From: SZUA-378 sp036652815
GTDB taxonomy: Bacteria > Bacillota > Clostridia > Lachnospirales > Lachnospiraceae
NCBI GenBank assembly: GCA_036652815.1
Contig: JAVVVE010000014.1
Coordinates: forward strand, 1-64,000
Reading direction: 5' to 3'
Length of the DNA stretch: 64,000 bases
Position numbers and translations under genes: made by a program. Shown here in pieces: positions 1 to 5,858 of this stretch (the first letter of the stretch is position 1; every line of letters begins with the position of its first letter). The notes under the pieces are model-generated. The model saw nothing but the letters and a program-made list of their open reading frames with translations. It searched no databases and was not told the origin of the DNA.

Positions 1-45
1 TGCCCTTTCACGGCAGTAACACGGGTTCAATTCCCGTCGGAGTCA
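1..45 (+). tRNA. tRNA-Glu (anticodon TTC), 5' part missing
   Basis: The window opens inside a tRNA. A four-pair anticodon stem TGCC/GGCA encloses the seven-base loop CTTTCAC, which gives anticodon TTC (Glu). A T-arm with GGTTCAA follows, and then an acceptor strand ending GGAGTC plus discriminator A. CCA is not encoded. The D-arm and 5' acceptor strand lie left of the window. Confidence 0.85.
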
Positions 46-79
46 TTTAGTTACAGAACTCAAATAATTATAAATTTGA

Positions 80-108
80 TTGACTGTATTTTTTTTATTT
101 GTTATAAT
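80..108 (+). promoter_or_regulatory. Promoter of tRNA-Cys
   Basis: A -35 box TTGACT and a perfect -10 box TATAAT are separated by a 17-base T-rich spacer. They end 28 bases before the mature tRNA-Cys, so this tRNA can be transcribed independently of the tRNA-Glu upstream. Confidence 0.75.
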
Positions 109-136
109 CTTTAAGGAACTTCATATATATTATTAT

Positions 137-207
137 GGTGCCATAGCCAAGTGGTAAGGCAAAGGTCTGCAACACCTCTATCACCAGTTCAAATCTGGTT
201 GGCACCT
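137..207 (+). tRNA. tRNA-Cys (anticodon GCA)
   Basis: This is a complete cloverleaf. The acceptor GGTGCCA pairs with TGGCACC, the discriminator is T (U73, the cysteine identity base), the anticodon loop is CTGCAAC with anticodon GCA, and the T-loop is GTTCAAAT. CCA is not encoded. The lowest anticodon-stem pair looks like an A-C mismatch. The 3' half is partly duplicated just downstream. Confidence 0.92.
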
Positions 208-276
208 CTCTAAAAAGAAACAAAGTATCTTTCCAGATTTGAACTTGTTCAATATCTGGTTGGCACCTCTCTAAAA
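187..276 (+). repeat. Partial duplication of the tRNA-Cys 3' end
   Basis: A perfect 23-base direct repeat (193-215 and 254-276) covers the last half of the T-stem, the acceptor strand and nine bases beyond the tRNA. With one extra T in the second copy it extends left to about 30 bases (187-216 and 247-276). Between the copies, 233-244 is an exact inverted copy of the T-arm bases 187-198. A duplicated tRNA 3' end is what tyrosine-integrase elements leave at their attachment site, and an integrase relic lies 90 bases away. Confidence 0.7.
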
Positions 277-305
277 CCCTTGAATATTCAAGGGTTTTAT
301 TTTTT
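273..305 (+). terminator. Terminator after tRNA-Cys
   Basis: A 26-base perfect palindrome (AAAACCCTT...AAGGGTTTT) is followed by ATTTTTT. This is a typical intrinsic terminator for the tRNA transcript. Confidence 0.8.
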
Positions 306-364
306 CGTGTTGCATTTCGTGTTGCATAATTTTGAAAAGTAATCATTTGTGGTAGAATCTACAG

Positions 365-514
365 TCACTTTTCGGAAGGAATATATAAATTAGTACGCAC
401 ATTCTTAGGTAGCATTGTATTTAAGGCAAAGTCCGGGCGAGCTTCTTTCAAAACAGCTGAAATCAAACCGTGATTATCTCTAACTGTTTTTGGTGCGTCT
501 GGATATATAATCAT
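365..514 (-). pseudogene. Tyrosine integrase relic (N-terminal core-binding fragment)
   Basis: Reading the minus strand from an ATG at 512-514 gives about 49 codons ending in TGA. The segment reads KTVRDNHGLISAVLKEARPD, then FALNTMLPKNV and LYIPSEK. This matches the linker between the SAM-like core-binding domain and the catalytic domain of clostridial phage or ICE tyrosine integrases (pattern T.R..HGL.SAVLK.Y.PD..LNT.LP). The catalytic domain with the R...HxxR...Y residues is absent, so it is a remnant. Its position beside a tRNA-Cys with a duplicated 3' end fits an old integration at that tRNA. The family call comes from memory of the motif. Confidence 0.55.
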
Positions 515-579
515 CTAAGCATTCTTGAGCTACATTTACCCGAAATTCCGGAGTATGTTTGGATTTTGATATAAAAATT
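480..579 (-). pseudogene. Possible IS3-type orfA transposase N-terminal fragment
   Basis: A minus-strand frame overlapping the integrase relic, but in a different register, reads SKSKHTPEFRVNVAQECLDD and soon hits TAG. The pattern K..PEF...V.QE.L resembles the helix-turn-helix start of IS3-family OrfA proteins (such as KYSPEFK..VVQ.YL). No ATG, catalytic domain or full terminal repeats are present. It seems to be a scrap fused to the integrase relic near 495-515. The match is short, so the call is tentative. Confidence 0.35.
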
Positions 580-624
580 GCTCCTAAGTAGACTTTTGGT
601 TATTTACCTTGTCTACTTAGGAGC
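580..624 (-). repeat. 14-bp inverted repeat with 17-base loop (terminator or IS end)
   Basis: GCTCCTAAGTAGAC (580-593) and its exact complement (611-624) flank a 17-base AT-rich loop. On the minus strand the stem is followed by AATTTTTA, so it could terminate transcription of the CDF-like gene that ends at 694. The arm is also adjacent to the IS3-like fragment, so it could instead be a leftover transposon end. Confidence 0.55.
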
Positions 625-693
625 TATCATATCCAATCTGCTTGCCGGCGGTGTGTTATTCTTATAAGTTCAAATGGTATAGCCGAGTGTGTG

Positions 694-1608
694 CTAAAAG
701 ACACGCTCGTCATATTTGCACTCTCGAACTACTACACTCACTATGCTGTTCGGATTTTGTTCGCTGATTTTTTGCGATGCAACTTCTACAAAATTTTCAA
801 TTTCAGCATAAGTGGTCTCGGGGTCAAAACCAAGGTATAGGTCAACTAATAATTTATCTGCAACCCTCCTGGTCTTTACCTCGTTAAACGCATCGTAATA
901 CTCATATAATTCCGTTAATGTCCTGACAATATTTAACTGCGTTTCCTCATCACAAGTTTCATCAATCAATTCAACAATGGAGACGCGCATATACGAAATA
1001 GTCTCGCAAAAGTAAAGCACCGAATATATAATGGTGAAGATTGGCGCTAAATAGTTTGTCCACCAAAAACCTCGTCCCCAATAGCTAATAATTAAGATTG
1101 CAAAAACCACCAAATCAAAAATAAGACTGTTTACGTTGAATATGTATTCCGACAAAATTAATTTACTGGAGTTTATCTGATTTTTCCTTTGCTTTATGAC
1201 CACCCAGACATCAAGCGCTATATTTTGAACTTTAATAAACAATATCCACAGAATAGCCCCGTCAAACGGTTGGATGTTAAAAAGGTTGTTTATTGCAATG
1301 ATCGTCAGTAATATGAGACCACAAAGCGTCACCACACCACAGCATAGTGAAGCAAGTGCATCAATCTTTCCGGTTCCATAGTTAAATTGATACTGCAGAT
1401 TATTTTTCAGCTTTCGTGACAAAAACCATACGAACGACATTTTGAAAAGTGTGGTAAGTGAGCCTAGAACATCCAGTGCAACCAAAACGGAGCCTGAAAA
1501 CACAGCTCCTATCACCAGGCAGATTAAATTGAGCAACTCAGATAACATTTGAAAGAAAGACAGCTTTTGCTGTTTCGCATAACTGTCCTTCGCTGCATTT
1601 TGTTCCAT
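694..1608 (-). CDS. Cation diffusion facilitator-like membrane protein
   Basis: This 304-residue protein has about six hydrophobic segments (roughly residues 18-205) and a soluble C-terminal domain. A YGTGKIDALASL stretch matches the CDF signature after TM2, and EVKTRRVADKLLVDLYLGFD matches the ZT-dimer cytoplasmic domain. CDF proteins export Zn2+, Mn2+, Fe2+ or Co2+ in exchange for protons. The metal-site motifs look degraded: TM2 keeps a single Asp (VALDVLG), and TM5 has N...D (NVNSLIFD) where HxxxD or DxxxD is usual. Transport may therefore be altered or lost. A purine-rich GAGGGCGAAGGA precedes the ATG. It stands alone among mobile-element debris and may be part of the same acquired segment. 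Confidence 0.7.
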   Translation of the reverse strand: MEQNAAKDSYAKQQKLSFFQMLSELLNLICLVIGAVFSGSVLVALDVLGSLTTLFKMSFVWFLSRKLKNNLQYQFNYGTGKIDALASLCCGVVTLCGLILLTIIAINNLFNIQPFDGAILWILFIKVQNIALDVWVVIKQRKNQINSSKLILSEYIFNVNSLIFDLVVFAILIISYWGRGFWWTNYLAPIFTIIYSVLYFCETISYMRVSIVELIDETCDEETQLNIVRTLTELYEYYDAFNEVKTRRVADKLLVDLYLGFDPETTYAEIENFVEVASQKISEQNPNSIVSVVVRECKYDERVF

Positions 1609-1718
1609 TCCTTCGCCCTCTTTTCCTGCACGTAATAGATTTTTTAAATTATACTATGAAACCACAATAACATCAAGCGATAAGCTACACGATTTTTTAT
1701 GCAACCTACGCTCTTATA

Positions 1719-1943
1719 TTGCCGTTCCGCCTATCTCTTAAACAGTGGGTTTTTGATGATTCCCATTCTCCCAAATATCAAAAGTTCAAGATCGATGAAC
1801 TTCCAAAAATCATATCCTACAAACAGGATTGCCATGCCTGTGATGCTCCTGCTAACTATTTCATGTTGAACGATGGTAAAAATAAATACAAACTCCATTA
1901 CATCTATCGCAAATTTACAAGAGATTTTTTAAACTGGACTTGA
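1719..1943 (+). pseudogene. Decayed transposase-like fragment
   Basis: A 74-codon open stretch contains CHACDAPANYFMLNDGKNKY. It resembles the zinc-finger start of some clostridial DDE transposases (C..C.AP..Y.Y.NDGKK). The second CxxC pair and the catalytic core are missing and there is no ribosome site, so if the resemblance is real this is a relic. It sits in a 680-base stretch between two minus-strand genes that otherwise carries only the small ORF at 2038 and a terminator. Confidence 0.3.
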
Positions 1944-2037
1944 ACTTCCTTCCTAAAAATGCTTCTTCTCTGAAGTTTACCAAGCTTGACTCCAACAAAG
2001 TATATACGAGAACGAGGTAAGAATATAGTTGTGGAGC

Positions 2038-2199
2038 ATGAAAACAAGAAGATTTTGGCATTATGTATTAGAAAGTGGATTGCCAGAGGATGGTACATGG
2101 TGTTTTGTAATTTCCAGTGTCAATAGAGATATAGATTTATTTGTAGGTGGATATAATAAGAATAATCACACTAATAATTCATTCTTGAGGGAAAACTAA
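2038..2199 (+). CDS. Small hypothetical protein, phage-like composition
   Basis: This 53-residue ORF starts at ATG with GTGGAGC directly upstream. It contains WHYVLESGLPEDGTWCFVI followed by a GGY stretch. The order LPEDGTW.FV recalls small phage or ICE proteins of unknown function, but I do not recognise a family. It lies in the relic-rich region and may be a remnant rather than a working gene. Confidence 0.3.
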   Translation: MKTRRFWHYVLESGLPEDGTWCFVISSVNRDIDLFVGGYNKNNHTNNSFLREN

Positions 2200-2210
2200 A
2201 AGATTATGGA

Positions 2211-2246
2211 GAAAAAAACAGGTGCTTCACAAAACTGCAAAGCACC
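2211..2246 (-). terminator. Terminator of the large surface-protein gene
   Basis: On the minus strand, GGTGCTT and AAGCACC pair around a 12-base loop and are followed by TGTTTTTTT. It lies 45 bases past the stop of the gene at 2291-5239. Confidence 0.75.
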
Positions 2247-2290
2247 CATAAATAAAATCCTTCTATTGTTTATCTCTTATTTCTTGTCTC

Positions 2291-5239
2291 TTATTTCTTA
2301 TTTCTTTTATATCGTTCTAATTTCAGCACTACGATCAAGAGGCTAATCATAAGAATGGTTACAATCACACTGACACAGATAAAGATGAACAAGGTAGAAC
2401 GATCTTGAGCTTTGGGTGGCGTCGTGAGATCGGAGGTATCTTGTGATGCAGTCGTGTTGATCGCAGCATCTCCTATCATAATCGCATAAGCAGAAGCATG
2501 CTTTAGTTGGAAACTCCCATAACCGCTATCATCAACGGAACAGGAATCAATCAATTCCATCGAGGCATCGGACGGATTGTAATAGAGAAGACGTGCCTGT
2601 GTACCGGGTTCTGCATATATGGGTAGGGAGAGATAAGCGGTAAAACCAAAATTACCCTCGTGGACAATCGTAAATTCCTTACTCAGCATCCCCATATCAG
2701 TCACGGTATGTAAAGCGGCGTCCGGTATAGCGACAGCACTGTCAGTTAATTGCAGGTCAATGTCCTCATTGTCATCTGTGATGCTATTGGCAGGAATCGA
2801 CCATTGTACGTGATTGTCCATACCGATGACGATATCAGAGCCATTTGCTTTGGCAGCTTGCAGTATAGAAGCCGGCAGAGTAGAGGAGCCGTGGAGCTCA
2901 ATTAAGAGTGGCTGACTAGGAACAATATTATCGAGGATAGCTTTCCACCCTTTGACTTGATTATGGTCAACTAATATAGGCTCGGTTTCTGATTCAGTAT
3001 TACTGATAGGAGCATCATTTGGATCTTCCACCGGCAGGTTATCATATATCTGCGTAGTGTTGGCGGCATCTTTGTTGGTTTTTTCGGTAGTAGTTGGTGC
3101 CGGCACAGAGGATGAAGCATTCGTAGTACTTGTTTTATTGGTTTTATTGGTTGTATTGGTTGTAGCTGGTGCATTGGTTGTGCTGGAAATAACAATATCT
3201 ACGACAGGGCTTGCCAAGACATTATTTTGCCCATGTACACGTACCTGATAGGCACCGGGAGTCAGATTGGATACTGTGTTTTCGGCAATATCAATCCACA
3301 TTTGTGACGCAGTAGGTTTATATTGCATATAATGATTTACACCACTAATCGAGCCCAGGGTAGAAGGGGTAGCATTAGAGATCGTGATCTGAGTTGGAGC
3401 ACCGGCTCTGGTAAGCTTAATAATCTGCGCTTCAGAGTTTTGAGAGTGCCCATCGCCCTTGTGATATAGCTTGATGCCCTTAGCAGCAGATACGGCATCT
3501 TCCGGTAAGACAATCAAATCTTTATCATCATAACGTGTCCAGTTATCTCCCCCATCTAACGAAAAACTAATATAGCGGATGTTGGAAAGCGTCATAGTCC
3601 TTGCATCAAAAGAGGCATTAGGAGTAGCTTCTTTAACCTGAGAAGTATGGTCGTCTATTACAACAGATACAGCAGGACTGGCTATGGTGTAACCGCTCGC
3701 TTTGACTCGTATATTATATCTGCCACTTTCTAATCCATTGACGCTTGTTCCGGTAATTGCATTCCAGTTGCCATCTTGTTTGGCATATTCCATACTGGAA
3801 TTGACATTTTGAATAGAACCATTCTTTGCATTATCGGAAGAGGTGGTGGCGATGCCATTTGGTGGCGACGCTTTGGCAATACCGACAACCTGCACATCGG
3901 AATCGATTGTGGTAATGCCATTGCCTAATGCTTTTAGCCTAATACCACCATTAGAGATGGCAGAAGAAGCATCACTATCGGATAAGGATACTTTATTAGC
4001 ATGGCTATCCGTAATAGTAGTCCAATCATGCCCACCATTATAGGTATAAGCCATTCCAACCGATACATTATAGAGCATCATGGAAGCAGCGTCAAAAGAT
4101 CCGTTTGGAGTGGGTGCTTTATTTTTGTCACGAGAAATAGTTATGGTAACCCGTATACTGTCACTGTCTAAACGTGTACCATCGGCTATGGTAACGACTT
4201 CATAAACACCGGGAATCAAGCCTGTAACAGGATTGGTACTGATCCCGCGCCATGAGGATTCACCCTGTATCCGATATTTCATACCGCTGTTTACATTACT
4301 TAAACCTCCCAAACCTGTAGAGGAACTGGCGGGAATAGGGGTGACACCGTTGGGGGAAGGTTGCTTTGTGATGGTAATGGTCTGTACATCAGAATCGATT
4401 GTCGAACTGCCATTACCTAAGGCTTTGACATAGATATTAGAGGGGGCTTTGATATTACGAAGCTCAACGCTGCCACTTGCACTAGTCCAAGCGGAACCAT
4501 CTAGGGAATAAGCACCTCTAGAAGGAATCGAAGACAAAGTCATGGTACGGGCATCGAATCCCGCGTTGGGTGTTGGTTCTTTAGGAGTGGGTGCAGGTGG
4601 GATATAAGAATCTATCACTGCGGCGGCAGGATCGCTGGCCAGATTGGTTCCGTAACTCTTAGTGCGAATAAAGTAAGTACCGGCATCCAGATTGGAGACG
4701 GTACCCGATGCAATCGACACCCAGGAATAACCGTCATCATAAGAGAACTCCATAGATGCAGGGTTAAGCCCTGTGATACTACCGGTAGGAGTTGTAGCGG
4801 TTATTTGATTGACTTGAAAACCGGAAGGTGCGGGAAACTGCCCGATATCAATGCATTGCATATCCGAATTTGATTTTCCTTCTTCGATAGCCGGTATATA
4901 GATGAAGATACTGCCACCCGGTCTCAGGTCATCCATAACAGCAGCCAGAGATACGGTTCCACCGTTCACACAGGTAATCCAGGTAACTTGGTTATCGACA
5001 GAATAGAGCGATGCCGGCGGCATATTGGATAGCGTCATCTGTCCCAGATGCAAGACTGCGGTAGGAGCAGGATTGCCTGTAGTAGAACCGGGCGTGCCGG
5101 TATTTACAGGGCCAAGAGAAGAGATTTTACCATCCATATCAGCTCCGACGGCATATGTCTGTACGCAGGTTGACAGGGCTAATAAACAGGTTAATAGAAG
5201 GGTACTTACAATCTGTGCTAACTTTTGTGTTTTCTTCAT
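2291..5239 (-). CDS. Large repeat-containing cell-surface protein
   Basis: This 982-residue protein begins with a Sec signal peptide (MKKTQKLA, a hydrophobic core to about residue 28, cleavage near TYA-VGA). It ends with one membrane helix followed by the basic tail LERYKRNKK, so it is probably anchored by that helix rather than by sortase. The middle alternates two repeat types of about 75-90 residues. Type A carries PNxxFDARTMTLSNI...SLDGG..WT. Type B carries GSI.NVNS.M.Y...W..I...V..L.PG.Y.VRV....ASP....I. A Thr/Asn-rich linker (near 690-740) separates these from a C-terminal beta-rich domain. The Ig-like architecture suggests a surface adhesin or spacer, which is inference. The gene is monocistronic with its own terminator, and GAGAGGCGC precedes the start. 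I do not recognise a named family. Confidence 0.75.
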   Translation of the reverse strand: MKKTQKLAQIVSTLLLTCLLALSTCVQTYAVGADMDGKISSLGPVNTGTPGSTTGNPAPTAVLHLGQMTLSNMPPASLYSVDNQVTWITCVNGGTVSLAAVMDDLRPGGSIFIYIPAIEEGKSNSDMQCIDIGQFPAPSGFQVNQITATTPTGSITGLNPASMEFSYDDGYSWVSIASGTVSNLDAGTYFIRTKSYGTNLASDPAAAVIDSYIPPAPTPKEPTPNAGFDARTMTLSSIPSRGAYSLDGSAWTSASGSVELRNIKAPSNIYVKALGNGSSTIDSDVQTITITKQPSPNGVTPIPASSSTGLGGLSNVNSGMKYRIQGESSWRGISTNPVTGLIPGVYEVVTIADGTRLDSDSIRVTITISRDKNKAPTPNGSFDAASMMLYNVSVGMAYTYNGGHDWTTITDSHANKVSLSDSDASSAISNGGIRLKALGNGITTIDSDVQVVGIAKASPPNGIATTSSDNAKNGSIQNVNSSMEYAKQDGNWNAITGTSVNGLESGRYNIRVKASGYTIASPAVSVVIDDHTSQVKEATPNASFDARTMTLSNIRYISFSLDGGDNWTRYDDKDLIVLPEDAVSAAKGIKLYHKGDGHSQNSEAQIIKLTRAGAPTQITISNATPSTLGSISGVNHYMQYKPTASQMWIDIAENTVSNLTPGAYQVRVHGQNNVLASPVVDIVISSTTNAPATTNTTNKTNKTSTTNASSSVPAPTTTEKTNKDAANTTQIYDNLPVEDPNDAPISNTESETEPILVDHNQVKGWKAILDNIVPSQPLLIELHGSSTLPASILQAAKANGSDIVIGMDNHVQWSIPANSITDDNEDIDLQLTDSAVAIPDAALHTVTDMGMLSKEFTIVHEGNFGFTAYLSLPIYAEPGTQARLLYYNPSDASMELIDSCSVDDSGYGSFQLKHASAYAIMIGDAAINTTASQDTSDLTTPPKAQDRSTLFIFICVSVIVTILMISLLIVVLKLERYKRNKK

Positions 5240-5348
5240 AGAAGCGCCTCTCTTTCTTTATGAGAATCAGTAGCAATTCACTTTATATTACATAGATTAG
5301 CACAACCTAACTAAAGATACAAGAAATGGATTTCGCAGAGTGTTATAT

Positions 5349-5377
5349 TTGCAAAAAAACATTTAAAATAGTATGCT
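5349..5377 (+). promoter_or_regulatory. Promoter of the small Cys-rich membrane protein gene
   Basis: TTGCAA and TATGCT are separated by 17 bases, about 50 bases before the start at 5427. The upstream gene is divergent. Confidence 0.55.
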
Positions 5378-5426
5378 ATAAGTAACAAAACAAACCAATC
5401 TGGTTTTTGGAGAGGGGGTATGACAG

Positions 5427-5621
5427 ATGTTTGATTTTATTTTTCATAATCTTTCCACGATTATCGTAGGTATCGTGGTGATAGCGATGATACTAGGTGT
5501 TTGCATTAAGATGTATCTCGATAAAAAAAGAGGAAAATCAGCCTGTGGTGGTCATTGTTCCGGCTGCCCCGGATCTGATTTGTGTCACACAAATGTGGCA
5601 GATAACGATAAAAACAGTTGA
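5427..5621 (+). CDS. FeoB-associated Cys-rich membrane protein-like
   Basis: This 64-residue protein has one N-terminal membrane helix (about residues 8-29), a basic KKKRGK stretch, and a cysteine cluster CGGHCSGCPGSDLC. This is the layout of the FeoB-associated Cys-rich membrane proteins usually encoded downstream of the ferrous-iron transporter feoB. Its function is not established; the cysteines may bind iron or a cluster. A strong GGAGAGGGGG ribosome site precedes the ATG. No feoA or feoB is nearby; the next gene is a Mn2+-riboswitch-controlled P-type ATPase. Confidence 0.7.
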   Translation: MFDFIFHNLSTIIVGIVVIAMILGVCIKMYLDKKRGKSACGGHCSGCPGSDLCHTNVADNDKNS

Positions 5622-5646
5622 CAAGACTCTATTACCTCTATATAGT
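5618..5646 (+). promoter_or_regulatory. Promoter of the Mn2+ riboswitch-ATPase transcript
   Basis: A perfect -35 TTGACA overlaps the stop codon of the previous gene. A 17-base spacer and TATAGT follow, placing the transcript start a few bases before the riboswitch P1 stem. Confidence 0.8.
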
Positions 5647-5653
5647 ACAGATT

Positions 5654-5753
5654 AATAAGAGGGAGTAGCTAACGTCCTGACGTTTACGATGTCGTCAATA
5701 CGATGAGACTGTGGTCATCATCCGTATCGTAATGAAACAGCGAGACTTTTATT
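5654..5753 (+). promoter_or_regulatory. yybP-ykoY (Mn2+) riboswitch
   Basis: The conserved landmarks appear in order: GGGAGTAGC, a hairpin (AACGT/ACGTT), GTCGTCAAT, a long hairpin (ATACGATGA.../...CGTAT), then CAGCGAGAC. They match the L. lactis yybP-ykoY Mn2+ riboswitch. P1 is formed by AATAAGAG (5654-5661) and CTTTTATT (5746-5753). The 3' P1 strand overlaps the 5' arm of the downstream terminator, so metal binding should favour antitermination and switch the ATPase gene on. Established biology: this class senses Mn2+ and controls Mn2+ exporters. Confidence 0.88.
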
Positions 5754-5792
5754 GCATAGACCTATGCTTATGCAATGAGAGTCTCTTTTTTT
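5742..5792 (+). terminator. Riboswitch expression-platform terminator
   Basis: The outer stem GAGACT/AGTCTC (5742-5747 with 5780-5785) encloses an inner stem ATTGCATA/TATGCAAT and is followed by seven T. The first arm reuses bases of riboswitch P1 and of the conserved CGAGAC, so the two structures exclude each other. Confidence 0.85.
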
Positions 5793-5858
5793 ATAGGTGT
5801 AAGTCAATGCGCAATGGTAATACTAATAGAAACAGAACGAAAGGAAGCAGGGAAAGAG

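Noticed and set aside
95..346. Minus-strand ORF of 83 codons
   Set aside because: It runs backwards through tRNA-Cys, its duplicated 3' end and the terminator, and has no ribosome site.
5775..5858. 28-codon extension of the P-type ATPase
   Set aside because: It overlaps the riboswitch terminator hairpin and T-tract, and a better start exists at 5859.
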